From NCBI GenBank assembly GCA_024349245.1, contig JALDNG010000026.1, positions 2,862,501 to 2,926,500 on the forward strand: a stretch of DNA of 64,000 bases, written 5' to 3'. The notes beneath the pieces were generated by a model. That model saw only the letters and a program-made list of their open reading frames with translations. It was not told the origin of the DNA and did not search any database. Within the stretch, counting starts at the first letter, position 1. Every line of letters starts with the position of its first letter. The translations under genes and the position numbers were made by a program. Positions 32,790-45,180 of this stretch are shown here, piece by piece. This DNA is from Neodontobutis hainanensis (taxonomy: Eukaryota > Chordata > Actinopteri > Gobiiformes > Odontobutidae).

Positions 32790-35700
32790 TAAGAATAACC
32801 AAAGATAGCCTAGCCAGGACTCTTGAACTAGGAAACAAGATGAGTCGGCATCAATTAATTGTCTCTGGCTGCCTCCCCGTAAGGGGTAGTGATGAACAGT
32901 ATACCAGATTAGTTTCCATGAACCGGTGGCTTGTCCGGCATTGTAGTCAGAAAGGTTATGGTTTCGTGGATAACTGGCCTTCTTTCTGGGGCCACCTAGG
33001 CCTGCTGGGCTGCATCCTACTGGACATGGTGCTGCCATTTTGTCTAGTAATATAGACAGGTGCATTCAGTGCATTTGACAAAAGGAATCTCAGCAGGTTG
33101 CAGGAATTAGAGAACCTGCTAGTCATGATAGTGCGGGTGTGGAACTGGATAATGTAGAAGCTTTTAGTTGTCTGGTTAGGCCATGTTATCCTGATGTCTA
33201 CTGCCTAAATCTGTTAGATATGGTGAATTTATTTAGTCCCTTAAACAAATCTAAAAACTCACAAAGTCAGTAACCCAAAAGCATCCTATCCTAATGTTAT
33301 TATAACGCAGAGGCAATCTTTTAAACCGAGCAAAACTGTTAGAGCTCGACAACTTGTTCCTGTCACTATCTCTCCACTGGACCAGCCTTCAAATCTACAT
33401 CAAGACTTAAGATCAGTCTCCTGAATGTGCGGTCTCTATACTCCTAATTAATGATCTTATTGCTTCTCATAGCTTGGATTTACTTTGTCTTTGTGAAACG
33501 TGGCTTAGGTCCAATGTTTTTCTGCCACTAAATGAAGCCTCTCCCCCTGATTATGCGTATGCACAGGTAGGTCGCACGTCCAAACAGGGTGGGGGTGTTG
33601 CAGCCATTTATAAAGCTGCATTTTGCATTACAGGTCCATCCTCACAGCCAAACTTTAACTCATTCGAAGTGTTACTCATCAAACACATTTCTTCTCAAAT
33701 AAACGTAAGGAAGCCATTTTATTTAGCTGTAATCTATCGCCCTCCGGGTTCCTACTCTTCTTTCTTGGTTGAGTTTGGAGTTTTCCTCTCGGACTTAATA
33801 ACCCATGCTGATAACATCCTTCTAGTTGGAGACTTTAATATTCATCTAAATAAGGAGTGTGATCCTCTGGCCAGAGCATTTCAATCTCTGCTTTCAACAC
33901 CGTCTTTGGTTGCTTGTTCATGAGCCCACACACATTAGTGGAAACTATCTTGATCTTGTTTTGACTCGGGGAATAGATGTCTCCAATCTCTTTGTCTCCT
34001 CTCTTTCATCTGCTGTTTCAGATCACTCACTGGTGGAATTTTAGATAAGTTACACATTTCCCTCAAATTCTGACAAATGCGTAGTGTCTTCACAAAATTT
34101 TAGCGCAGGTGCAATGCAAATGTTTGCCACACGGCTGACAGATGTTCTTCCTAATTTAACTACAACAACTACACAGAGGAGGTCCATGTTACCCTCTCAG
34201 CCATCACCGACTCAGTGGCACCCCTCAGGACAAAGCCCAGACCAATCAGACGACCTACGCCATGGTATAATGAGGAAACGCGGGGTTTGAAACAGGCCTG
34301 CAGGAGTTTTGAACGCAAATGGTGCAAGTCAAAAACAAATCTAAATGAGGTGGTGTTTGTGTGTAAACACCTATAAGCACGCCCTCAGCACTGCAAAGAT
34401 GGCCTGTTTCTCATCTCTAATCAGTGAAAAAAACAACTGAAGATTCATCTCCCTTTAGTGCTTTTTAGATTTCTTTAATCATAAAATTTAAGATATCAGG
34501 GATCCACTGACCTCTCATCTCTCAGTCTTAGATTCTGTTTCCCTCGATGAGCTGACAAAGGTGGTTTCTTCATGTAAAGCAACTACGTGTCTCCTGGATA
34601 TCCTGCCAGCAAAACAGCTTAAAGAACTGTGGCCCTATGTGGGACAAATTATGTTAAACTTTATAAACTATTATAAACATATTATGTTAACCTACTCTGG
34701 ATCCTGGATGCCTAAATAATTTTCGTCCTGTCTCCAATTTACCTTTTCTATCTAAAGTCCTCAAAAAAGTTGTGCTAAAACAACTCTATATCTATCGGAA
34801 AATGACCTCCTCAAGCCGTTTCAGTCTGCATTTAGAGCTTCTTATTCCACTGAAACAGCTTTAGTTAAAGTGACAAATGATCTCCTCCTTCAGATGGACG
34901 AGGACTCATCGGCTCTACTGTTATTGCTGGATCTCAGTGCTGCATTTGATACGATTGATCATGCAGTGCTAATCAACAGACTAAAAGATGTTTTTGGCAT
35001 CTCTGGCTCTGCTCTGGATTGGTTAGAATCCCATCTGTGCGATAGGTCTCATTTTGTCTCTTTTAATAAATTCTTCTCCTCCACGACACCAGTGAAGTTC
35101 GGTGTGCCACAAGGGTCTGTGCTTAGTCCCATACTTTTTACTATATGTTACATCATTGGGACAAATCATCAGAAGTTATGGAGTGAACTTCCACCGTTAT
35201 GCCAATGATACACAGCTGTATCTACCAATAAAAGCGAATAATACTGCTGACATCATGCGTCTAGAGGCCTGTCTCGTTTCAATTAAAACATGGATGTCTC
35301 AAAACTTCCTCCTTTTGAACTCCATAAAACAGAGCTCTTGTTAATTGGTCCTGCCAGTCATCGGTACAAGTTCAACAATCTTACTGTCTCAATAAACAAC
35401 TGTGTGTTGGAGCACGGCAAAACTGCAAGGAACCTCGGTGTCATTTTTGACCCCACACTATCTCTGCAGCAGCACATTAGTGAGGTCACTAAACTGGGCT
35501 TTTTTCACTTGAGGACTATCTCAAAAATTCGCTCCTGCCTCTCTTTAGCTGATGCTGAAATTCTCATTCATGCATTTGTCACATCCAGGCTGGACTACTG
35601 CAATGCGTTATTCTCTTGACTGCTGAGGAAAAGTACTCACAGACTATAAATGGTCCAAAATACAGCCGCCAGACTTTTAACAAAGACCAGGAAGTTGGAT

Positions 35701-36530
35701 CACATTACTCCGGTCCTGGCTTCATATCACTGGCTTCCTATTCATGTTAGAGCTGATTTCAAAGTTCTATGTTAACATATAAAATCCTTTGAGGACGCGC
35801 GCCCTCTTACCTATCTGACCTCATCACCTGGTATACTCCAGCTCGTACCCTTCGCTCTCAGGACGCTGGCCTCCTTCAACTTCCTTGAATAAAGAAGAAG
35901 TCTGCTGGCTACAGAGCCTTTTCTTATAGAGCCCCATTTTTATGGAATGGGCTCCCGGTGGAAGTGCGGCAATCTGACTCTGTTGAGGCTTTCAAAAGCA
36001 AACTCAAAACATACTTATTTCACCAAACGTATGGAGACTGATTGATCATAGGATTAGGTTTACACTGGTTGTAGCTGTAGGTACACACTCAACCGCTCAT
36101 ATTATCATTGCATCTGCCTATTTTCAGTAGTATTTAGCACATAGTGTAAGGACCCACAGCTCATCTTTCATCTACCTTGATGTTGGCTGAAGTCCCATCC
36201 ACCCTTACACACACACACACACAGAGTGCACACTGGACATTGTCAATATAAATGTTTTTTTTTTGTGAATATGTTTGTGTATTTATATGTATTTTTCAAC
36301 TGTCCTGGACACATTCTTGCTTGGCTTGTCTGTCCTGGGAGTGGATCCCTCCTTCTGTGGTTCTCCCTGAGGTTTCTCTTTTTTCCCGGCTGGGTTTTTT
36401 TGGAGTTTTTCCTCACCCTGATGGAGGGTCTAAGGACAGGGGATGTTGTCTAGTGCAGTCTGTTAAGCCCTTTGAGGCGGCTGTTGATGTGATATTGGGC
36501 TATAATAAATGTCTTGTCTTGTCTTGTTTT
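32790..36530 (+). mobile_element. L2-like LINE with ORF1 esterase remnant, EN and RT
   Basis: From left to right: an ORF1 esterase-type fragment (32840-33055; LIVSGCLPVRG...RLVSMNRWL...FVDNWPSFW), the apurinic endonuclease (33474-34050; LCLCETWL, LLVGDFNIHLN, SDHSLVEF), the RT (34870-35230; LLLDLSAAFDTIDHAVLINR, GVPQGSVLSPILF), a conserved C-terminal domain to about 36035, and a 3' end in a repeated GTCTT tail (about 36505-36530). Esterase-bearing ORF1 is known in CR1/L2-type LINEs. Several frameshifts and stops separate the pieces, and the RT box reads YAND instead of YADD, so it is dead. An inverted partial copy lies at 40790-41960. Confidence 0.85.
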
Positions 36531-36869
36531 TTATCAACTATTTATTTAAGATTTTTAACTTTGTTTTAATAAACCTATTTGTAACCAAGAAGAAGAAGAA
36601 ACTAATATAAATTTGGGAAAAAGCTAAGACTGCTGCAAATGAACAAACTGAACACAGACACAAAAAAGGAGAAGAATAAAATACAGGGGTCTGTAACTGG
36701 AAAGCAGAAGCGGCCGCCACAGCCACAAAAGCAGCATTTAGCTGCAGAACCCTGTAAAATGAATAACCTTTATTTATGGTCCCATCTCCTACAGCAGGGC
36801 CAATGCCATTAACAGGCTTATAATAACAATTCAAAGCGGGTTCTTTACACAGGGGAATGCCCGCCACAC

Positions 36870-39800
36870 AGAAAGACTTCCAAGGCAGTTTTTGAGGGGA
36901 AAACAGGCCTTAAGCAGCGCTTGGTGATACTGGCTTCAGTCTGCCCCACCTTCATTAAAACTACTTTAGATACCAGAGGGTGCTGGAAGTGTGAGCTTTG
37001 GAGTTGCATCCAGAGAGAGTGCCTTGTTTACATAACAGCAGGGCAGAGGAGAAATGACAATGCAACCTGTGGGGTATTGGCTGAGATGGTCACAGGATTC
37101 AGAACTAACACAAAGATGGAATAAAATGGAAAGACTGTGAAGACTATTTAAAACTTTACACGTGCCAAAGATACTGTTATACTGTGCAATAATGTACGCC
37201 AAAAGATAAGATAATGTGGACTATGAGTGTTGGAAAGGGCACGTGAAGGCAAGAAGCTGTGGTGGTACCTCTTATTACCCAGTTTGAGACTTGGTTTTTG
37301 ATCAAGGACTCAACTCCTCATGTCACATTAATAGTGGAAAAAGGAATGGAGTCTTGTGCACTTAAACCAAAGTTAACAGCTGCACTGCGCGTACAAAATG
37401 TTTATCTAAAAATAAAAGAAATTAAAGAGATATGTCTTTAGAAGACAATGAGTTTTTTAAAATATCACTAAGAAAAAGTGTTGGAGTCCAGGCTGAAAGA
37501 GTAACTGTAGACTAAAACGTTCCAAGACAATGACAGAAAATGTTGAGGTTTTTGATACTAATATTCTGTCTAAATTGAAATATGCTTACAGTAATAGATT
37601 TATATTCTGTGTTTTTCCTGATTCAAGCTACCTCTTCTGTTTTACATATAATGATTGAGACGAAAGAAAAGGGAGCCTGTCTTACAGTCTACTCCCCCAA
37701 GGCCTAACGATATGACTGACTAGTGATCTACAAAACCGTACAGGGAGCCAGTATGTAGATGATCTGTAGTCTGATCTGTTGTGTGAATTAGACTCCATTG
37801 GTGTGTTACAAATAACATAACGTTAGTAAAGAAAAGTTATAATTCTGTCAATCTGAGGTAGATTATTTAGGCCGAGTGTTAAGTGAGAACTGTAGGAAGA
37901 TTAATTTTATTTTCTCATATGGAGGGTATTACCAAAGCCCCGAAGCCACAGACTGTAGGACAAATGTTGACATTATTAGGAATAGCAGGTTATAGCAGGC
38001 TGTGGAGTGTGACTTTGCTGTTCTAGTGGCTCCTCTAAGAGGTCTGATAAAAAACTGCAGGCTAAGGTGATAATAAGGCTCAATTAAATGAATGAGGAGT
38101 CAGACAGAGCATTTTCTGCATTAAAAGAAACCCTGCGAACAGCTCTTGTTTTAGGAAATCCTGATTATAAAAAATGTTTCATCTATATGTAGCGGAGTGG
38201 CTACTGGCTATGCAGTACTGATGCAGAGTATAACAGCCAATAGTTTACTACAACTCAAAATAAGACAATATCAAAGAAGGCTTAGCACCATGTTACAGAT
38301 TCGTTGGCTTTAGCCGTGACTGCTTTCAAAAAAGTTTCAGTAATAACCATGGGTTTTTCAGTAACAATGTATACCACACATAAGTTACACGCATTACTGA
38401 CAAGTCCTAAATTTGTTCTAACACAGGCTAGGAGAACAGGAAATGAAGTAATACTTTCAGCTCCTGAATGAATAAAACAGTGATGTAATACAGTTAAGCT
38501 AATCACACCTATAAAAGGAGAGCCGTATAATTTCTTGAAATCTACAGATAATTTTTAAAACCGCAAGAACATATGTACAATAAACCTATTGAAGCAGAGT
38601 TAATGTTATTTTAAGATGTATTATGTCTTTGAGATATGTAGGATATGCCATAATGAAACTGAATACAGGTAATACTTTTACAGAACAGGATTAAAAAACT
38701 ACTACAGCAGTGTTCGACGCAGCTATCTGAGATCAAAGCATTGACTGAGGCGTGAGAAATGATTAAAGGTTTAAGAATTTTTCACAATATGGTCTTGAGT
38801 ATGTTAGGCCGTTTTAATGTCAGAAGAAGACAAGGCATAAACTAATGTGTATAAAGTCACTTAGGAAGGGCTCACACTAAGAATCATCTAGTGTAGCAAA
38901 ATTCTCTAATGAGAGGCCATAAAAAAGACTCATGGATCAGACACTGCTTTAGACAACATCTTACAGAAATCCAAAAAGTTATATTCCAACAGATTAAAGG
39001 GGCTGAGGAGAAATCTACAGAAATAGCACCTTCCTGGTTGTGGATCAAGTCTGGTGATGGAGTCTTTGTCAAAAGTGTTCAACCATCAGGTTCATGGGAG
39101 AGCTGTGAAAGTCTCATAAGAAGGTCTGGTCTCATCTTTCACACTGTCGACCTGTGCACATCAAATCAGGTAAAAAACAATTACAATTTTTAAGGAAACA
39201 AATACAATGCCAGGAAAATTCAGGGTGTTAGAGACAAGGAGATGCCCTGAGAGACTGAAGAGAAATGAAGAACTGTGAGTGGAACAGAGGTCCAGTTGGG
39301 GCAGAATAATAGAACAGTTAATACTGGTGATTTCTCTATGATTCTTAAAACACAGTCAGGAGAGGGATAATACATTTTTTGCTCTTTTTTTTGCTATTCA
39401 CATCATGATTTATTTGTGAGGTTACCTTCACAGAGCTACCTTTATTTTTTGGGATAGGCTCCTGTATGGGTTTAACTCTACAGTTTAGTATCAAAGCTCA
39501 CCTGATATATATACCTGACATTTTAGTGAGTAAAGGGCTTGTCTGGATCTCCATGGTAACGCTCAGAGAGGGGAGTTTGTGAAACTCTGAAACTGTTTCT
39601 ACATGAATTAGTTTTGTATTTCTGTAAAACGGGATGCTTTCTAAACAACTTTAAACAGGGCAAACAGTTTAAAGTTCAATATGTTCTCTACCATGGTTTT
39701 ATCTGGCTAAGTTCTGTGTCAGTCCATGTGTGAGCGCGCCACACTGTCTGTATGATTAAAACTTTCAATTGAGTATGTTGAGTACGTGGGGTTGCAACCT

Positions 39801-40300
39801 ACGTCAACAGGAGGGTTTCCCAGTAATGTTTTCTGAAATCAGAGGCTTACCTGGTGTTTTGGAGTCTGGAGAGAACAGTGAGGTTTGGAGAAAGCAGAAG
39901 AGATACATTGCTCCCGGCTTGGGAGCAAAGGCAACGGCAGAGAACCACGTCGGATGGAGGCCAGCTAACGTCGACCTAGATAGCTGATATCGGAGCTGGT
40001 TCCAGATTAGTGGCAGAGTGGACAAATACACTTGCACTTCCTCTCTACTGTTATAACACATTGCCCTTAGCAATGTGTCAGTAGAATACATGAGGATGAT
40101 GATGGTGGAAGATGAGTCAGTCTCTTGGACTGTTTCCTGAGCTAGAGTCGAACATGCCTTTTATATTGGACTGGAGACTCAGGTGAATCGGAAATTATAC
40201 TAGATCTGATTTGTGTGAACTAAGATGAAAGGGTATTTTACATTATGAATGTTTGTACTCTTACATTCTATTGTGAGTAATAAATATATACTCTTATATT
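36870..40300 (+). mobile_element. Endogenous retrovirus relic, pol-like region
   Basis: Multiply broken plus-strand sequence with retroviral pol landmarks. A polymerase segment near 37320 begins PHVTLIVEKG. An RT region near 37700-37770 shows PQGL and QYVDDL. An RT-connection piece near 37945-38000 resembles TVGQMLTLLGIAGYS. A fragment at about 39000-39120 resembles the SH3-like end of integrase (GDGVFVKS). Stops interrupt every domain and no gag or env can be reconstructed. It resembles fish gamma/epsilon-type proviruses. The element is closed on the right by the LTR at 40347-40698; no left LTR was recognised. Confidence 0.6.
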
Positions 40301-40346
40301 GCTTGCTGTAACTCTTTTAAATGGAAGGTACGACAAGTTAACCATA

Positions 40347-40698
40347 TGTTGTTATGGCAAGATGAAGGGTGATCTGATCACACACACACAGATAAGAACA
40401 TTGGTGCCTGGTACAAGGGGTCACTGGGGAACCAAGATTAAAAAGAAGGCTGTCTCCACTAGAAGGAGGGGGTCTTCCTTCCCCTTAAGAGTAATTTTAA
40501 ATTGTGAACTGTCATGTGAAAAATGTATAAAACCCCAAAGTTTAGTGGCAGACCTTTAGTAGAGCTGGGGATAGTCTACTCGGGTCATTTATTGTCGTTA
40601 GAATAAAGGCTCTATGGCACTGAACTTTTAGTTTGCTCTTGAATTTCTTGCTCATGTGAGGTGAGCTGATGGCTGGGGGTTTAGTATCAAGCACGACA
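40347..40698 (+). mobile_element. Putative 3' LTR of the retroviral relic
   Basis: Starts with TG (40347) and ends with CA (40698). Inside are a TATAAAACCCC core promoter (about 40527) and, 75 bp further, an AATAAAGGCTC polyadenylation signal (about 40602), the spacing of U3-R-U5. It lies at the downstream end of the plus-strand pol remains, so it is read as the 3' LTR. Exact borders are inferred because no partner LTR is in the window. Confidence 0.5.
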
Positions 40699-40789
40699 GT
40701 GTTTTTTTGGTCCCACCAGAGCACACATCACCCAGCAGATCAGTGGTTTGCGTCCACCCTAGGAGGAGGTAGAAAGGGAAAAAAAAGTG

Positions 40790-41965
40790 CTAAATACTAC
40801 TGAAAATAGGCAGATGTAATAATAATATGAGCGGTTGAGTGTGTACCTACAGCTACAACCAGTGTAAACCTAACCCTATGATCAATCAGTCTCCATACGT
40901 TTGGTGAAATAAGTATGTTTTGAGTTTGCTTTTGAAAGCCTCAACAGAGTCAGATCGCCGCACTTCCACCGGGAGCCCATTCCATAAAAATGGGGCTCTA
41001 TAAGAAAAGGCTCTGTAGCCAGCAGACTTCTTCTTTTTTCGAGGAAGTTGAAGGAGGCCAGCGTCCTGAGAGCGAAGGGTACGAGCTGGAGTATACCAGG
41101 TGATGAGGTCAGATAGGTAAGAGGGCGCGCGTCCACAAAGGATTTTATAGGTTAACAAGAGAACTTTGAAATCAGCTCTAACATGAATAGGAAGCCAGTG
41201 ATATGAAGCCAGGACCGGAGTAATGTGATCAAACTTCCTGGTCTTTGTTAACAGTCTGGCTGTATTTTGGACCATTTGTAGACTGTGAGTACTTTTCCTC
41301 GGCAGTCCAGAGAATAACGCATTGCAGTAGTCCAGCCTGGATGTGACAAATGCATGAATGAGAATTTCAGCATCAGCTAAAGAGAGGCAGGAGCGAATTT
41401 TTGAGATATTCCTCAAGTAAAAAAAGCCCAGTTTAGTGACCTCACTAATGTGCTGCTGCAGAGATAGTGTGGGGTCAAAAATGACATTGAGGTTCCTCGC
41501 AGTGTTGCCGTGCTCCAACACACAGTTGTTGATTGAGACAGTAAGATTGTTGAACTTGTGCCGATGACTGGCAGGACCAATTAACAAGAGCTCTGTTTTA
41601 TGGAGTTCAAAAGGAGGAAGTTTTGAGACATCCATGTTTTAATTGAAACGAGACAGGCCTCTAGACGCATGATGTCAGCAGTATTATTCGCTTTTATTGG
41701 TAGATACAGCTGTGTATCATTGGCATAACGGTGGAAGTTCACTCCATAACTTCTGATGATTTGTCCCAATGATGTAACATATAGTGAAAAAAGTATGGGA
41801 CGAAGGCCAGACCCTTGTGACACACCAAATTTCACTGGTGCCGTGGAGGAGAAGGATTTATTAAAAGAGACAAAATGAGGCCTATCACACAGATAGGATT
41901 ATAACCAAGCAAGGGCAGAGCCAGAGATGCCAAAAACATGTAGTAGTACGAGGCCCTCTACTGAA
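40790..41965 (-). mobile_element. L2-like LINE, 5'-truncated copy in inverted orientation
   Basis: The minus-strand frames 41835-41581 (RT end with YANDTQLYLPIK) and 41635-40886 (249-aa C-terminal domain, intact) match 35000-36130 of the plus-strand LINE almost base for base. The copy is truncated before the RT catalytic core. It retains the C-terminal domain without stops, unlike the other copy. Together they form an inverted repeat of about 1.1 kb flanking the retroviral relic. Confidence 0.85.
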
Positions 41966-42410
41966 CAGGACAGAATCTTCTGACAGCATGAAGGTGAGTA
42001 GAGCAAGCTTATGTCCAGAGGTAATGAGGTGCGTATAGTCTGCAGTCCTGAGAGAATAGGACTGCAGAGAATCTATAGGTTTGTATTAAATGCAAAATGT
42101 ACTTTTTTAAAGGGCTATTAAAAGACAAAGTGATTTGAAGCTTGGTTGTTTTCAACACCAAGCACTTTAAGTAAACGGTGTAGGGCTGTTTATAACGTCT
42201 GGGGTGACCCACATTCTTTGAAGGTACTGTGAAGGAGGCAGAACCATGCCTTTTATACCGAGGCATTAATGCCATGTTTGACAGGGTAAAAAACTCAAAA
42301 AAGATGATCTGAAACTAAAAAAATGAGATCCAAAAGTAAAAAATAAAAAAAAAATTCTGAAAAAAAATATTGAAAATGAAAGTAAATCCGCTACTTTTAT
42401 TGTAAATATT
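41966..42410. other. Spacer before the duplicated block
   Basis: Non-coding, A-rich toward its end. Similarity to the atp6ap1-RBL-A interval begins at about 42412. Confidence 0.45.
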
Positions 42411-42411
42411 G

Positions 42412-42700
42412 AGTAAATATTGATCATGTGAGGTCCTGAATGTGGTTCAATGTTCTGCTGCTGTGAACACAATAAAACAAGTGTGATGTAAACTTTGGCT
42501 TTACTTGGTTGGAGCCTAAACATGGAGTATGTTTTCAAAAGAGACACACTGACATCAGACTGATATTTTCTTATAAGATTTATTGAAAAGTTAAACAGAA
42601 CTGAAGTAATACAGAGCCAATTAAGAGTTTCTATATTGATCCTAAAGACAGAATCACTCACAACTAATACCTTTCTTAACAAGTATTTGTGTGTAGCATT
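42412..42700 (+). pseudogene. Duplicated end of the atp6ap1 3' UTR region
   Basis: TAAATATTGATCATGTGAGG, TCCTGAATGTGGTTCA, AATAAAACAAGTGTGATGTA and the next 200 bp match 7284-7560, the terminal part and flank of the atp6ap1 transcription unit. No atp6ap1 coding exon is present. It marks the end of the block copied with RBL-A to make RBL-B. Confidence 0.8.
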
Positions 42701-42735
42701 CAGACTGCCTCACAGTGTTTGGATCACTCAGATGG

Positions 42736-44289
42736 CTCTGCAAGATAAATGTTTAACTGTAAACCTTGATGCAGTAGTTCATTACAGTTTAGTAAAGACA
42801 GAATATTTATTTAAACCAATGGAGCCAATACTATATAGCATAAACACAAATGTCACAAGAATGATGTGTAAATAAGAGAAGTTGAGACACTTACACTTGC
42901 AAAAATAGTCCACCTCCAGGTATTTGTAAGTTCCACCACAGGGATCCCCAAACACTGAGTTGCTGGCCATTACAGAGCAGCGCCTCTTCCCATTACAGCT
43001 GTGTAAAGCAATTTAAGACAACACCAATTATACTACAACATACATTTGAAAGAGAGATGCTAAACTATTTTTATGATTTTCATTGCCTTACAGTTCAGCC
43101 ACTTGAGTTGCAGGGCTTGTACAGGCCACATTTTGGACCTGAGCTGCAGGTCGTTCTAAAGAGCATGTGGTCTGGTCACGTCGGCCATAATTTGTTCTAT
43201 AGATCTGAATCACCTGCTCTCCGTCTGTAGGCAGAGGAAAGATAATGTAGTGAGGCATTACAAACTAATGTGGGCACATCACGAGCCAATTTTAATATAA
43301 CATACCACACTGGAGGTGGGCCACAGAGTTCTCACAGGTTACACTGTTGACTGTAACAGGAACACAGATCAGATTAAAGAATTCATAAAGCCTTATGGGT
43401 TCTGCATGTCTGATACAAAAGTGCACTGACTGGATGGGACGCAGGTGTATGTGGTCTCCAAATATTTGTAGGTGCCAAAGCAGGGATCAGAAAAGTGGAA
43501 AGAATTTACATTCACTTCACATACACTCTTTCCATCACACCTGCAGAAGGTACAAGGAAGAATAACTTAAAGCATAAAAATATTTCTTGTAGCATGTTTC
43601 ATAATTTGAAGCTTTAGACCTAGATTTTCTCATGTTTAAATGGGAACTTCAAAATAAATCTCACTAAAATCATTTTAAAGATATACCTTTTCTTGAGGAG
43701 GTCCAGAGAGCCAGTTTGAGAGCATCTGATGTTGGAAAGCTGGTCCTGAGGCCTGCCTTCGCTACATGTCTTCCTGTTCTGACGTCCATACATAGCCGTT
43801 TGCACAACAATGACTCCAGAAGCTGTGTGAAGACAGCATCAAAAACAGTTCAACCACCATATCATTAGTTCACTATTGTTTGAGCCCAGAAGACATTTAA
43901 AACATTTTCCTACCACAGCTGAGACGCTGAACATTGTTGTCAGTATCACAGGTGGAAACTTTGTTTGTGGAGAATGGACTTTGTGAAGGGTCTGGAAAAG
44001 ATGGATATGTGGCAGAAATGTCCAGAAAAAAAAATTTATTATTAAATGAGTATTTACAATAACGTAATGTGAAAAGAAATACATAAAAATCCACGTAAAC
44101 ACAAATATCATGACTTATATTAATCACTGACTTACCTGCTCTGATCAGCAGGAGAGTTGCCGCCAACCCTGAAAACGGAGTTTAAAGACACATTAATCCC
44201 TTTCTAATAATGTGTATGAGAAGAGTTAATGCAGCAGTAGTAAAGGCTAAAGGCTACTCACACAGTGTAGAGACTTGGAGGCAGAACAT
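42736..44289 (-). CDS. Rhamnose-binding lectin B (two SUEL domains)
   Basis: Close paralogue of RBL-A. Exons in transcription order: 44262-44289, 44136-44168, 43914-43991, 43687-43822, 43431-43540, 43306-43350, 43092-43224, 42895-42998, and two bases at 42736-42737. It encodes 222 aa with GT-AG introns. The signal peptide core is WLAATLLLI; domain 1 holds AMYGRQNRKTC and SDPCFGTYKYLE; domain 2 holds NYGRRDQTTC and GDPCGGTYKYLEVDYFCK. At the last junction the split codon is T|AG (a stop), where RBL-A has T|AT followed by PFE. RBL-B therefore ends four residues earlier, right after the final cysteine and lysine. The frame is otherwise intact, so this is read as a functional gene. A TATATAAA box precedes it as in RBL-A. 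Confidence 0.92.
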
Positions 44290-44339
44290 TCTTACAGAAG
44301 ATCCAGCTGCAGATGAACTGACAGCATTCACAGAGACAC

Positions 44340-44347
44340 TTTATATA
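44340..44347 (-). promoter_or_regulatory. TATA-box-like core promoter of RBL-B
   Basis: TATATAAA on the minus strand about 50 bp before the start codon, at the same position as in RBL-A. Confidence 0.55.
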
Positions 44348-44359
44348 GTGTTGAGCCTG

Positions 44360-45175
44360 AAACCTAAAAGGCCTGAGGTTCATTCTTATGTCAATGAACG
44401 CAACAAAGAGAAAATACCAGAATATGATCAAATCAAGATATAAAGATAGAAATAAAATCAACCTTTAGGTAGAAAGATAGAAATAAAAGCAATCTTCCTG
44501 TACACCTTTGTGCTTGGATATACTGTACATTGTTGAGTATTAGCAAAAAAAAGAACTACATTTTGAAAACACTTTGTCAAAAAGTTGCACTCAAAGTCAC
44601 TAAAAGCACCAAAAAGCAGAAGTCTTGTAAAAATCCATAGCTTTAAAAAAGAACCACTGTCGTTTTAAAATATATCAAAGTAACATCTTCAGCAACATAA
44701 CAGCTGCTTTGTCTCCTTAGGACAAAGCTGTCCTCAGGTAGCATAGTGAACCACCTTAACAACATCAAGTAAGAGTAATATGATTCAGTGTACAAACCTG
44801 TTAAATCTGTTAATGTATTAAAGAAAATAGCAAGGAAATATGAAACTGTTGAGTGAGCTTTTATTTTTGTTTGTCTGTTTGTTTGATTGTGGGATTAAAT
44901 CTGAAATTAGACAAAATAAAACATATTATGTAGTTATAAGACACTCTACTCACACCAAGGCAAATTAAATAAATCTATAATTTTCTTATTGTTTTTTTTT
45001 ATGAATGATTGTGCTGTTTTCACTGTATGGAGTAACATCCATCTCAGAGACATGCATTTTATTTACAAAAAGAGTCTCTATTCACTCTATTCCAAATGTT
45101 TTCACTCAGGCTCTGGAGAAAAACAACAGGTTTCAACAGTTGTGCAATTCCATTTCAGGCCTATAAAGACAACAT
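44360..45175. other. Spacer upstream of RBL-B
   Basis: AT-rich intergenic DNA with a short duplicated AGATAGAAATAAAA unit near 44445-44490. No gene or mobile element was recognised. Confidence 0.4.
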
Positions 45176-45180
45176 ATTAG

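Noticed and set aside
40699..40740. Primer-binding site after the LTR, implying a second tandem provirus
   Set aside because: A TGGTCCCACCAGAGC-like string follows the LTR end, but no retroviral coding sequence follows it and the match to a tRNA 3' end is not convincing; the LTR is better read as the 3' one.
42736..44289. RBL-B as a pseudogene because of the TAG at the last junction
   Set aside because: The stop lies after both complete lectin domains and the last cysteine; all other exons and splice sites are intact.
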